From: Bifidobacterium longum subsp. infantis ATCC 15697 = JCM 1222 = DSM 20088 | Lineage (GTDB): Bacteria; Actinomycetota; Actinomycetes; Actinomycetales; Bifidobacteriaceae | Direction: 5' to 3' | DNA length: 64,000 bases | Assembly: GCF_000269965.1 (NCBI RefSeq) | Contig: NC_017219.1 | Location: forward strand, 2,604,001 to 2,668,000 | Shown here: positions 1 to 8,333 of the stretch, piece by piece | How the letters are laid out: the number at the start of each line of letters is the position of its first letter | Numbering within the stretch: position 1 is the stretch's first letter | The notes under the pieces: generated by a model | Seen by the model: the letters and a program-made list of their open reading frames with translations, nothing else | The model's database searches: none | Told to the model about the DNA's origin: nothing | Translations under genes and position numbers: made by a program

Positions 1-271
1 TCTGCTCGTCCTTCTCCCGCTGCGTGGCGTCCTGGATGATCCGCGTGGCCGACACGTAATCGCCGCGAGACGACGCCTGACGGGCTTTGGCCACGATTTC
101 GGGCGTCAACGGCGAGGTCTCCGCATGCGGATAGCCCGACCAGAGGGTGTCGTCGTTGAGGTACAGCACATCCGCGTCCGGTTCGGAGCACAGGACCGCC
201 CCCATGCGACCGTTGCCGAACGGGATTCCTTCCTCCCAATGCGAAGAAATCCCATCGAAAGTGAGTTTCAT
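1..271 (-). CDS. GH95 alpha-L-fucosidase, N-terminal part (runs off the window)
   Basis: The first 90 codons of a glycoside hydrolase family 95 enzyme are present; the rest lies beyond the left edge. Residues 12-25 (WEEGIPFGNGRMGA) and 38-46 (LNDDTLWSG) are the typical GH95 N-terminal beta-domain motifs. The ATG at 271 follows an AAAGGCGG ribosome site. No signal peptide is seen, as expected for a cytoplasmic HMO enzyme. GH95 enzymes release alpha-1,2-linked fucose, for example from 2'-fucosyllactose. The gene starts 31 bases after the GH29 fucosidase gene, so the two are probably co-transcribed. The catalytic residues lie outside the window and cannot be checked. Confidence 0.9.
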   Translation of the reverse strand, partial: MKLTFDGISSHWEEGIPFGNGRMGAVLCSEPDADVLYLNDDTLWSGYPHAETSPLTPEIVAKARQASSRGDYVSATRIIQDATQREKDEQ

Positions 272-302
272 GGTGTTACCGCCTTTATATTCCTATACGC
301 CC

Positions 303-1739
303 TCAGATGCGCACGGCAGCCGCGCGGCTGATCATCGGCGCAAGCCTCGAACCGTCCACGTGAAGGGTGACCGAGGACACCTCGACATCGTCGAAGCGGA
401 GTATCCTCCGGTAACCCACCGTGCCGGCCTGGCCGAGCACGCGCTCGGTGCCGTCAGGCAGCGCACCCGTGACGCGCAGATGCTCGATGCGCTGACCGTG
501 CTCTATGGCCTCCTCGATCACGATGGCGTTGATCGTCGTGGGCTGCGGGAGGGTGAGCGTGATGGCGGGGGCCGCATCGTCGGCATCCGGGCGCCAGAAC
601 GTGTCCCGATTCCCGTCGACGAGATGCGCCGCGGCGGCGGATGCGCTGCTGGTCCTGGCTTCGCAGCGGACCGAGGCCAGCGCTTCACGGAACTCGCTGA
701 CGCGGCGGCCCAATCCCTTGAGCGACTGCACATCCGGTTCGGCGAGCAGACCTTCCGGCGAGGGAGGAATGTTGAGCAGCAACGATGAATTGCCGCCTAC
801 CGCGGAAAGCCAGAGGTCGAACAGCTGATCGGCGCTCATGACCTTGTCGTCCTCGGACTGGTGGTAGAACCACCCGGGGCGGATGGAGGTGTCGACCTCG
901 GCCGGGTACCAGCAGACGTTGTCCCCGTATCCGGCGACCGCCTCACGGCTGCCGAGGTCGTCGTCCTGGGAGCTGACCGTGGTGGCGAAGGATGCGTCAT
1001 CCTCCTGCTGCGACTTCTCCATGGTCAGTTCCGCCGAACGCAGGCGGCGGGGCACGACGCTCCATTCGTTGTCGCGCACATGCCCGGCTTCGTTCCCGGC
1101 CCAGCGCACGTCGGGGCCGCACACGGAAATCACCGCATCGGGCTGGAGCGAACGGATGACGTTGTAGTAACGATCCCAGTCGTAGTACTGGGTCTTGCCG
1201 TTCTTGCCCTCGCCATTGGCGCCATCAAGCCAGACGGAGAAGATCGGCCCGTACTGGGTGAGCAGCTCGGTCAGCTGGCCGACGTAGAAGTCGTCGTACG
1301 CCTTGCCCTTGCCGTAGGATTCCTCGGTGCGGTCCCACGGGGACAGGTACACGCCGAACTTCAGTCCGTGACGCCTGGCGGACTCGCTGACCTCACGAAC
1401 GAGGTCGCCCTTGCCTTCACGCCACGGCGACGAGGCGACGGTGTGCCGCGTCAATCGGGACGGCCACAGGCAGAATCCGTCGTGGTGCTTGCACGTCAGG
1501 ATGACGCCGGCCATCCCGCCGGCCACCAGCGCGTCCATCCACTGGTCCACGTCCACGTTCCGCGGGTTGAACAGTGCCGGATCCTCATGCCCAAGACCCC
1601 ACTCCCTGTCCGTCATGGTGTTCATGCCGAAGTGCAGGAAGGCGTACATCTCCATGCGCTGCCAGGCAAGCTGGCGCGACGATGGGCGCACATTCGCGAG
1701 ATAGTTCAGGTTGATGCCCGCATCTGCAGGATTGTTCAT
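303..1739 (-). CDS. afcB: GH29 alpha-1,3/4-L-fucosidase
   Basis: This is a 478-residue cytoplasmic fucosidase without a signal peptide. The probable nucleophile is Asp172 in WLDGA and the acid/base is Glu217 in GNEAGH. These are the residues and numbers reported for the B. infantis GH29 enzyme Blon_2336, which prefers alpha-1,3/4 fucose on Lewis-type glycans. HFGMNT at 36-41 and HHDGF at 85-89 are family motifs. From about residue 355 a C-terminal beta-sandwich domain resembling a carbohydrate-binding module follows. The ATG at 1739 follows AGGAGC. It sits between fucU and the GH95 gene, so released fucose feeds the catabolic genes just upstream. Confidence 0.95.
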   Translation of the reverse strand: MNNPADAGINLNYLANVRPSSRQLAWQRMEMYAFLHFGMNTMTDREWGLGHEDPALFNPRNVDVDQWMDALVAGGMAGVILTCKHHDGFCLWPSRLTRHTVASSPWREGKGDLVREVSESARRHGLKFGVYLSPWDRTEESYGKGKAYDDFYVGQLTELLTQYGPIFSVWLDGANGEGKNGKTQYYDWDRYYNVIRSLQPDAVISVCGPDVRWAGNEAGHVRDNEWSVVPRRLRSAELTMEKSQQEDDASFATTVSSQDDDLGSREAVAGYGDNVCWYPAEVDTSIRPGWFYHQSEDDKVMSADQLFDLWLSAVGGNSSLLLNIPPSPEGLLAEPDVQSLKGLGRRVSEFREALASVRCEARTSSASAAAAHLVDGNRDTFWRPDADDAAPAITLTLPQPTTINAIVIEEAIEHGQRIEHLRVTGALPDGTERVLGQAGTVGYRRILRFDDVEVSSVTLHVDGSRLAPMISRAAAVRI

Positions 1740-1760
1740 TATATTGCTCCTATTCGGTTA

Positions 1761-2198
1761 TTAGCGAATGACGCCTTTTCTGATGATGATGTTCGCATAC
1801 TGCGATTGTTCGCCGGTGGCGACGATGCAATAGGACCTGCCGGCCTCCTCGTAGAAGGCGAACCGTTCCAGCATCCCGATGCCCGCTTGCTTGCCGGGCT
1901 CGTGCCTGTCGATGACCTGACGGTACCGGTCCCATATCGGGGTGTCCACGGTGTCTCCGGGAACCTTGTCCATCAGCAGCACCGGGTGTTCCGTGTATTG
2001 GTCCAGCGGTATCAGCTGCAGCACCGCGTCGAGCAGCGGCTCGATGGGCTGGCCGTCATACCTGATCACGTGGGATCGGACGCCCACCGATTCGGCGGGA
2101 AAGTGGGCGTCCGCAAGGACTATGGCATCGCCGTGGCCCATCTCGCTGAGTATCTTCAGCAGATCGGGCTGTATGATCGGCGGTATTCCCTTCAGCAT
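1761..2198 (-). CDS. fucU: L-fucose mutarotase (FucU/RbsD family)
   Basis: A 145-residue protein of the RbsD/FucU fold, which interconverts the alpha and beta anomers of L-fucose. GHGD at 21-24 and the DAHFPA segment at 30-35 are the family's active-site motifs, and the C-terminal segment with GEQSQYANI is also typical. The start follows a strong AGGGAGGAACG ribosome site. It lies 21 bases upstream of the GH29 gene and 36 bases after the aldolase gene, inside the fucose block. It probably supplies the anomer used by the fucose dehydrogenase encoded nearby. Confidence 0.93.
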   Translation of the reverse strand: MLKGIPPIIQPDLLKILSEMGHGDAIVLADAHFPAESVGVRSHVIRYDGQPIEPLLDAVLQLIPLDQYTEHPVLLMDKVPGDTVDTPIWDRYRQVIDRHEPGKQAGIGMLERFAFYEEAGRSYCIVATGEQSQYANIIIRKGVIR

Positions 2199-2234
2199 CG
2201 TTCCTCCCTGTCCGTCTTCGGGACTATTCGACCG

Positions 2235-3131
2235 TCACTTGTCCAGGATGGCGCGGATGGTGCGATACTGCTCGTCGGTCAGCTGCACGGCGGGCTCGTG
2301 GACGGACGTGTCGATGGGTAGTCCCTTGGCCTTGACCGCGCCCTTGATGGCGCTGATGAACAGGTCGGCGGTGTCGTACAGGCGCATCAGGTAGGAGACG
2401 CGCTCGGCCGCTTCGACGACCGCGGCGTGGTCGCCGGCCTCCCATGCGCGGTGCAGTTTGACGAACGTCTCGGGTTCCACGTTGGTCAGACCACTCAGCA
2501 CGCCGTTGCCGCCGCTGATCCGGTTGACGATGTAGTATTCGTCGAATCCGGACAGCACGCTGAACGACGGGTTCACCTTGCGGACGGCCGCGATGACCTT
2601 CCTGGTGTGACTGATGGTGTCGACGGTGTCTTTGATGCCGACGATGTTCGGGTTCTCGCCGGCGAGTTCGGCCACCAGCTCGGGCGTGAGGTCGTTGCCC
2701 GTTCGGGCCGGGAAGTTGTACAGGATGACGGGCAGGGTCGTCGCCTTGGCCACCGCCGAGAAGTACCGTTTCGCGCAATCCGGGGACGGGCCGAAATAGT
2801 ACGGGGACACGGCGAGCAGCGCGTCGACTCCGGCCGCTTCGCTTTCCGCCGCCAACGCCTTCACGTTGTCCAGGTTGGTGTCTCCCACGCCGACGAGCAC
2901 CTTCATGCGTCCGGCGACCTTCGAGACGGCGAAGCGAGCCGCTTCCGCCTTCGTCTTGACGTCGATGGCGTAGAATTCGCCGATGCTGCCGAACAGCAGC
3001 ACGCCGTCGACGCCTGCGTCGACGAGGTGGTCGAGGTGCTTGCCCCAGTTGTCGTAATCTATGGTTCCGTCCGCGTTCATGATGGTGATGGAGGGGCAGA
3101 ACACGCCTTCGAACATGGCGTTGCTGGTCAT
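2235..3131 (-). CDS. DapA/NanA-family aldolase, probable 2-keto-3-deoxy-L-fuconate aldolase
   Basis: A 298-residue class I aldolase of the dihydrodipicolinate synthase superfamily. It has GSIGE at 48-52 (carboxylate-binding loop), Tyr138 in ILYNFP and the Schiff-base Lys167 in GIKDTV. The ATG at 3131 is chosen because AAAGGAAA precedes it; an upstream extension has no ribosome site. Its place beside fucU, an SDR and fuconate dehydratase points to cleavage of 2-keto-3-deoxy-L-fuconate to pyruvate and lactaldehyde, as described for bifidobacterial fucose use. The specificity is inferred from context; true DapA activity is unlikely here. Confidence 0.85.
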   Translation of the reverse strand: MTSNAMFEGVFCPSITIMNADGTIDYDNWGKHLDHLVDAGVDGVLLFGSIGEFYAIDVKTKAEAARFAVSKVAGRMKVLVGVGDTNLDNVKALAAESEAAGVDALLAVSPYYFGPSPDCAKRYFSAVAKATTLPVILYNFPARTGNDLTPELVAELAGENPNIVGIKDTVDTISHTRKVIAAVRKVNPSFSVLSGFDEYYIVNRISGGNGVLSGLTNVEPETFVKLHRAWEAGDHAAVVEAAERVSYLMRLYDTADLFISAIKGAVKAKGLPIDTSVHEPAVQLTDEQYRTIRAILDK

Positions 3132-3215
3132 GATATTTTCCTTTCGACGATATGGTGGTCGTTGCGCTTGCGGCGGCGAAGAAATCCGCGGGCCGAGCGG
3201 TGTTGAAGCGATGAA

Positions 3216-3264
3216 TCGAAAACAGGGGATCCGGACGCGCGAACGCGAACCGATGATCCCCTGT
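3216..3264 (-). terminator. Hairpin between the SDR and aldolase genes
   Basis: A perfect 10-bp stem (arms 3222-3231 and 3255-3264, ACAGGGGATC) is followed on the minus strand by TTTT. It looks like an intrinsic terminator or attenuator inside the fucose operon, 11 bases after the SDR stop codon. Confidence 0.6.
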
Positions 3265-3274
3265 GCGGCATCTC

Positions 3275-4066
3275 CTAGCCGAGTGCCCGATCGAGGTGGA
3301 CGTATCCGCCGTCGGGGAAGACCCATTGTCCGGTGGTGTGCGACGACCTGTCGGACAGCAGGAACGCCACGGTGTCGGCGATCTCCGACGTCTCGGTCAT
3401 GCGGTGGCCGAGCGGGATCTTGCTGGTGATCTTCTCAAGCTGCGCGCGCTGCGCCTGCTCGTCGCCGAACGTCTTGATCCACTGTGCGTACAGCGGTGTC
3501 CAGGCCTCGGCCACGACGACGGCGTTGACCCGGACCTCGTCCGGGGCGAGGGCGGCGGCCCATTCGCGGGTCAGTCCCAGAATCGCGCCCTTCGCGGCGG
3601 CGTAGGCGCTGGTCTTGCCCTGACCGGTCAATGCGGTCTTGGAACCGATATTGACCACCGAGCCCTTGCTGGCCTTGAGCGCCGGCACGCACTGATGGAC
3701 CAGCTCGTAGTAGTGGGTCAGGTTGCCGTGAATCGACTCCTCGAACTGACGCCACGATGTGGTCTCGAGCGCGAGATTGTCGTTCCTTCCGGCGTTGTTG
3801 ACCACGCCATCGATATGGCCGTGCTTCTCCATGACCGACTTGACGATGGGGGCGATGTCGTCGGTGTTGTTCAGGTCGATCAGATACGTGTCATACGAGT
3901 CGGTGATTCGTTCAATGTCCTGTCGGAATTCGTCGCCGGCACCGTCATCACGGTTCAGCACCACAGGAATGGCGCCCTCCTCGGCCAAGCGCAGCGTTAT
4001 GCCCTTGCCGATGCCTTTGAAGCCTCCGGTGACAATGATCACCTTGTCTTTAAGATGCAGGTCCAT
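3275..4066 (-). CDS. Short-chain dehydrogenase, probable L-fucose dehydrogenase
   Basis: A 263-residue classical SDR. The nucleotide-binding motif TGGFKGIG is at 13-20, NNAG at 90-93, and the catalytic triad is probably Ser142, Tyr155 and Lys159 (YAAAK). The start follows GGGAGGACC. In bifidobacterial fucose catabolism an SDR oxidises L-fucose to fuconolactone; its position between fuconate dehydratase (19 bases upstream) and the aldolase supports that role. A dedicated fuconolactonase is not seen in the window and may lie beyond the left edge. Confidence 0.85.
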   Translation of the reverse strand: MDLHLKDKVIIVTGGFKGIGKGITLRLAEEGAIPVVLNRDDGAGDEFRQDIERITDSYDTYLIDLNNTDDIAPIVKSVMEKHGHIDGVVNNAGRNDNLALETTSWRQFEESIHGNLTHYYELVHQCVPALKASKGSVVNIGSKTALTGQGKTSAYAAAKGAILGLTREWAAALAPDEVRVNAVVVAEAWTPLYAQWIKTFGDEQAQRAQLEKITSKIPLGHRMTETSEIADTVAFLLSDRSSHTTGQWVFPDGGYVHLDRALG

Positions 4067-4085
4067 CTCAGGTCCTCCCGACCGG

Positions 4086-5363
4086 TCAGTCCTTGTGCAG
4101 GTACTTCATGCATTCGTCGATCTTCATCTCCGTGCCGTTGCCCGGAGTGAGCGGAGCGACGTATCGTCCGTTCTTGATGACGGTCGGATGCACGAAGTAT
4201 TCATGCTGGTTGTCCACGTATTCGACGACGCGGTCCTCCATCTCGCCGGAGACGGACACATAGTCGAACATCGCGAGCTGGCTGACGGCTTCGCACAGGC
4301 CGACGCCGCCCGCGTGAGGGCAGACCTTGACGCCGAACTTCTTGGCGAGCAGGTATTCGAGGACGATCTCCTGGGGACCGGCGACTCGGGTGGCGTCGAT
4401 CTGCATGACCTTGAAGCTGCCGGCCTGCAGGTACTGCTTGTACATGACTCGGTTCTGCATCTGTTCGCCGGTGGCCACCGGAATGGGGTCGATGGCCTTC
4501 TGAATCGCGGCATGGCCGAGCACATCGTCCGGGCAGGTGGGCTCTTCGACCCATGCGAGGTCGTAGTCCTTGAATTTGCCAATCCATTCGATGGCCTGCG
4601 GCACGTCCCAGACCTGGTTGGCGTCGACGGCGATGGCGATGTCCGGGCCGACCGCTTCACGGGCGAGCTTCAGCCTGCGCAGGTCGTCCTCGAGGTTCTG
4701 GCCGACCTTGAGCTTGATCTGCTTGAAGCCCATGACCTCGGTCTCCTGCTTGGCCAGGCGGACCATCTTCTCGTCGGAATAGCCAAGCCATCCGGCGGCG
4801 GTCGAATATCCCGGATAACCGACTTCCTTGAGGTGGGCGATACGCTCCGCCTTGCCTTCCTGGGCGGCGCGCAGGATATCGATGGCCTCCTGCGCAGTGA
4901 GGGCGTCGGTCAGGTAACGGAAGTCAAGCGTCGCGACGAGCTCTTCAGGCTCCATCTCGGAAAGGAGCAGCCAGAGCGGCTTGCCGGCGCGCTTGGCCTT
5001 GAGGTCCCACAGGGCCGAAAGCACGGCGCCGATGGCCATGTGCTCGACGCCCTTCTCAGGGCCGAGCCAGCGCAGCTGCGAATCGCGCACGAACAGATCC
5101 CATGCGAGACGCATGTTGTCGAGCAGTTCCTCGACGTTACGACCGATAAGGGTCTCGGACATGGAGTCGATGGCCCGGACGACGACATCGTTGCCACGAC
5201 CGATGGTGAAGACGAATCCATTGCCGGAATCACCGGCATCGGTGGAGACGACGACGTAGGCGGAGGAGTAATCCGGATCGGGGTTCATGGCATCGGAGCC
5301 CGAGAACGTGGCCGATGTCGGGAACCGGAAATCATACGTGGTGACTTTGGTGATAACGCTCAC
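4086..5363 (-). CDS. L-fuconate dehydratase (enolase superfamily)
   Basis: A 425-residue member of the mandelate racemase branch of the enolase superfamily. It shows the catalytic lysine motif IKLK (Lys217/Lys219), metal ligands Asp248 (VDAN), Glu274 (WVEEP) and Glu300 (TGEQ), and the general base His350 (CPHAGG). This layout closely follows characterised fuconate dehydratases, so dehydration of L-fuconate to 2-keto-3-deoxy-L-fuconate is the likely reaction. The start is a GTG at 5363 with AAGGAAG upstream. It is the first enzyme gene of the fucose block on the minus strand. Confidence 0.9.
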   Translation of the reverse strand: MSVITKVTTYDFRFPTSATFSGSDAMNPDPDYSSAYVVVSTDAGDSGNGFVFTIGRGNDVVVRAIDSMSETLIGRNVEELLDNMRLAWDLFVRDSQLRWLGPEKGVEHMAIGAVLSALWDLKAKRAGKPLWLLLSEMEPEELVATLDFRYLTDALTAQEAIDILRAAQEGKAERIAHLKEVGYPGYSTAAGWLGYSDEKMVRLAKQETEVMGFKQIKLKVGQNLEDDLRRLKLAREAVGPDIAIAVDANQVWDVPQAIEWIGKFKDYDLAWVEEPTCPDDVLGHAAIQKAIDPIPVATGEQMQNRVMYKQYLQAGSFKVMQIDATRVAGPQEIVLEYLLAKKFGVKVCPHAGGVGLCEAVSQLAMFDYVSVSGEMEDRVVEYVDNQHEYFVHPTVIKNGRYVAPLTPGNGTEMKIDECMKYLHKD

Positions 5364-5386
5364 AGTGCGCTTCCTTCCTTGGAATA

Positions 5387-5416
5387 TTCATATCGTTTGA
5401 AATAGATGACAGACAA
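5387..5416 (-). promoter_or_regulatory. Possible promoter of the fucose catabolic genes
   Basis: Minus-strand TTGTCT (5411-5416) and TATGAA (5387-5392) lie 18 bases apart, 24 bases before the GTG of the dehydratase gene, in an otherwise empty 150-base gap. Both boxes match the consensus only in part, so this is tentative. Confidence 0.3.
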
Positions 5417-5513
5417 TCAGGTTGCCATCAGGTATCGCCAAGCGGAATCAGTTTATTAATACTGAAAGACAACGGGGAATGAATCTGGCGACGTCGAATC
5501 CGTCGTCCTTGCC

Positions 5514-6173
5514 TCATCGTTTCTTCTCCAACGGCTCAATCACCCGCACGTCCATGCCCGGCATTTTGCCCCACGAATACACGGCCACCATGGTGAAGAA
5601 GATCGGCACCGCCGGCCCGAACGCCATCATCAGACCGGGCCACGTGTAGTAGGACCACACCGTGGCGAGGAAAAGAGCCAGCACAATGAAGCTGCACAAC
5701 GGGCGTGCGACCACCATGACCAGCGACGTGCGCACCGTCCATAGCAGATTCTCATTGAAATTGATGTGCACGGACCAGCTGAGGAACACGAACAGGCCGT
5801 ACAGCACGTTGAGCACCAACAGCACGCCGGATACGGCGGTCCCCACATAGCCCAGGTCGTTGTTCTGCACGAACCAGTATTCCCAGATGAGCAGCAGCCA
5901 GATGATCGTCTGCGGCCACCCCAGCTGATTCGCCGCGCCGATCTCCTCCAGCCATGCCTGATGGAACGTCGTCCATGTACGTTTGATGGTCCAGGAGCGA
6001 TCTTCGACGTCGAGCAGCCACTGGCGGAACACCGAATACGACGCGGCCACGGAGGGAAACAGCCCGCCCAAGACAAAGCCAAGCAGCGTGTGCAGCACGA
6101 AGGCGACATTCACCACAGCCACCATCATGATGATCCGGCAGATGAACTCATACCCCACAGCCAGACGCTTCAT
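5514..6173 (-). CDS. DUF624 (YesL-like) membrane protein
   Basis: A 219-residue integral membrane protein with about five hydrophobic segments and the aromatic-rich pattern of the YesL/DUF624 family. The start at 6173 is set by an excellent AAGGAGG ribosome site; a longer reading upstream lacks one. Members of this family commonly sit next to LplB/YtcP-type sugar permeases, as here, but no biochemical role is established. It may assist the oligosaccharide importer encoded just upstream; that is only an inference from position. Confidence 0.75.
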   Translation of the reverse strand: MKRLAVGYEFICRIIMMVAVVNVAFVLHTLLGFVLGGLFPSVAASYSVFRQWLLDVEDRSWTIKRTWTTFHQAWLEEIGAANQLGWPQTIIWLLLIWEYWFVQNNDLGYVGTAVSGVLLVLNVLYGLFVFLSWSVHINFNENLLWTVRTSLVMVVARPLCSFIVLALFLATVWSYYTWPGLMMAFGPAVPIFFTMVAVYSWGKMPGMDVRVIEPLEKKR

Positions 6174-6274
6174 AATGCCCCTACCTCCTTCATGCGGGAA
6201 GCCGCATGGATCGCTACAAAACAATTGGCGGCATCCACTCTCATGGAGCCGCCAATGGCATACACGTCACGGGC

Positions 6275-6305
6275 GGGTTTCGTTGTGTGTCGTGCAACGA
6301 AACCC
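6275..6305 (-). terminator. Hairpin after the permease gene
   Basis: A perfect 11-bp stem (arms 6275-6285 and 6295-6305, GGGTTTCGTTG) with a 9-base loop lies 8 bases after the permease stop codon. It lacks a T-run and may be an RNA-stabilising hairpin or a weak terminator before the DUF624 gene. Confidence 0.5.
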
Positions 6306-6312
6306 CCGACGA

Positions 6313-7275
6313 TCAGCCCTTCACGGCACCGATCATCACGCCCTTGTTGAAATACTTCTGCAGGAACGGATACAACACCAGCAACGGCAACGTCGACACG
6401 ATGATCACGCCGTACTTGATCTGGTTCGCGAAATCACGCTGCTGCACCACGTCCATGCCACCCGAACTCTGACCGGTGATGTTCGTCTGGTTCGACAACA
6501 GGATGGAACGCAACACGTTCTGCAACGGCAGCTTGTCCGCGTCGCGGATGTACACCAAGCCAGTGAAGAAGTCGTTCCAATGACCCACGAAGTAATACAA
6601 CGTCATCACCGCCAGGATCGCGGAGCTCAACGGCAGCACGATCCGCAGGAAATACCCGAAATACCCCAGGCCGTCGATCTGCGCGGCGTCATGCAGGCTC
6701 TCCGGGATCGAGCTCTCGAAGAACGAACGCGCCACGATCAGGTTCCACACGCTCACCGCGCCCGGAAGGATGAACACCCACACCGAGTTCAGCAGACCCA
6801 GCTGCTTGTACAGCAGGAAGCTCGGGATCATGCCGCCCGAGAAGAACATCGTGAACGTCATCAGGAACAGGATCACGCGGCGCGGCTTGAACTCGCGGCG
6901 AGACAACGCGAACGCCGCCGGGATCGTGACCAGCATGTTCAGGGCCGTGCCCGCCACCGAATAGAAGATGGTGTTGCGGTAGCCGACCCAGATCCTCGAA
7001 TCGGTGAACACCTTGGCGTAACCGCCGAAGTTCATCTTCGCGGGCAACAGGAACACCTTGCCCTGGCTGACCATCGTCTGGTCCGAGACCGAGGCGATCA
7101 CGATGAACCAGATCGGATAGACGATCGCCACCACGACCAACGCGATCAACAGCCAGATCACGATGTCGACGACCCAGTCGGACACGCTCCTCCTCTGCCT
7201 CAGCTTCGGGTTGAACGGGATGTCGTCCGACCCCGCGCCGCGGACCGGCGCCGGATTGATGGATGTGCTTGTCAT
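6313..7275 (-). CDS. ABC sugar permease (LplC/YtcP type, CUT1)
   Basis: A 320-residue permease with about six membrane segments and the EAA-like cytoplasmic loop ESLHDAAQIDG followed by LP, which contacts the ATPase. It resembles the LplC/YtcP branch of carbohydrate transporters. The ATG at 7275 follows GGGAGGG. It pairs with the permease gene 18 bases upstream and with the SBP at 8334-9929. No ATPase gene is next to this set; a shared ATPase (such as the one at 27630-28748 or an unlinked MsmK) must energise it. The likely substrates are HMO or mucin-type oligosaccharides. Confidence 0.88.
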   Translation of the reverse strand: MTSTSINPAPVRGAGSDDIPFNPKLRQRRSVSDWVVDIVIWLLIALVVVAIVYPIWFIVIASVSDQTMVSQGKVFLLPAKMNFGGYAKVFTDSRIWVGYRNTIFYSVAGTALNMLVTIPAAFALSRREFKPRRVILFLMTFTMFFSGGMIPSFLLYKQLGLLNSVWVFILPGAVSVWNLIVARSFFESSIPESLHDAAQIDGLGYFGYFLRIVLPLSSAILAVMTLYYFVGHWNDFFTGLVYIRDADKLPLQNVLRSILLSNQTNITGQSSGGMDVVQQRDFANQIKYGVIIVSTLPLLVLYPFLQKYFNKGVMIGAVKG

Positions 7276-7293
7276 AATGGACCCTCCCGCCCG

Positions 7294-8247
7294 CTAGAAG
7301 ATGCTGGTGTCCGACGCCCTCTTCGAAATGAAGTTGGCGAGCACCAGGAAGAAGAAGTTGACCACGGTGTTGAACAGGCCTATGGCCGTCGTGTAGCTGA
7401 ACTGGTTGCCCAGAATACCCATGCGGTACGTGTACGTCGCGATGACCTCCGACACGGACAGGTTCATCGGGTTCTGCATCAACAGCACCTTCTCGAAGCC
7501 CACGTTGAGCACGGAACCCATGTTCATGATCAGCATGATGCCCACCGTCGGCATGATCGCCGGGATGTCGACGTAGCGGATGAGCTGCAGACGACCGGCC
7601 CCGTCGATCTTCGCGGCCTCGTACAGGGACAGGTCCACCGAACTCAACGCCGCCAGATAGATGATGCAGTTCCAACCCATGTGCTGCCACACCTCGCTGA
7701 TCCAGTAGATCGGCGTGAACAGCCCCGGCTCGCCCAACAGGTCGGTGCCCGGGAACAGGCGCCCGATCATGCCCGTGCTCGGCGACAGGAAGATGTTGAT
7801 CATCGACACGATCACGACCGTCGAGATGAAGTGCGGCATGTACGTCACCGTCTGCACGAACCCCTTGATCTTCGACGACGAGATCTGGTTGATCAGCAAC
7901 GCCAGCACGATCGGGGCGATGAACCCCATGACCAGCGTCCACAGGCTGATCCGCAACGTGTTGACCATGATGTTCACGAACATGCCCGACCGGAAGAACT
8001 GCTCGAAATACCGCAGCCCCGCGAACCTGCCGCCCATCAGACCCTCGACCGGATCGAAATCATAGAACGCGAGACGAAGACCGTACATCGGCACGTACGC
8101 GAACAGACCGACGAACACCAACGCCGGCAACGTCATCAGCCACAACGCGCCGTACCGACGGAAATGACGCCCCAACCGCACCGGCAACGGCGCGGAACGA
8201 GCCGCCAACGCGTTATCCACCACTTCACCCTGCTTCACCACAGACAT
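7294..8247 (-). CDS. ABC sugar permease (LplB type, CUT1)
   Basis: A 317-residue permease with six probable membrane segments, starting with a basic cytoplasmic tail and then the segment WLMTLPALVFVGLFAYVP. The EAA loop reads LYEAAKIDGAG. The start at 8247 follows GGAAGGA; 22 codons upstream in the same frame lack a ribosome site. It forms a heterodimer with the product of the next gene and receives cargo from the SBP whose gene ends 86 bases upstream. That gap has GC-rich self-complementary sequence that could lower permease expression relative to the SBP. Confidence 0.88.
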   Translation of the reverse strand: MSVVKQGEVVDNALAARSAPLPVRLGRHFRRYGALWLMTLPALVFVGLFAYVPMYGLRLAFYDFDPVEGLMGGRFAGLRYFEQFFRSGMFVNIMVNTLRISLWTLVMGFIAPIVLALLINQISSSKIKGFVQTVTYMPHFISTVVIVSMINIFLSPSTGMIGRLFPGTDLLGEPGLFTPIYWISEVWQHMGWNCIIYLAALSSVDLSLYEAAKIDGAGRLQLIRYVDIPAIMPTVGIMLIMNMGSVLNVGFEKVLLMQNPMNLSVSEVIATYTYRMGILGNQFSYTTAIGLFNTVVNFFFLVLANFISKRASDTSIF

Positions 8248-8333
8248 AAAAATCCTTCCCACGTCCGCCCCGCCCGCCACGCGAACGCGCGACGGACGGG
8301 ACGACCCGCTCATGCAACGGCGGAACCGCTACA

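Noticed and set aside
861..2321. Plus-strand reading frame of 486 codons over the GH29 and fucU genes
   Set aside because: Both minus-strand genes have catalytic motifs and ribosome sites; the plus-strand frame has neither.
2235..3131. Lysine-pathway dihydrodipicolinate synthase
   Set aside because: The fold is the same, but the gene sits inside a fucose catabolic block and a keto-deoxy-fuconate aldolase role fits better.
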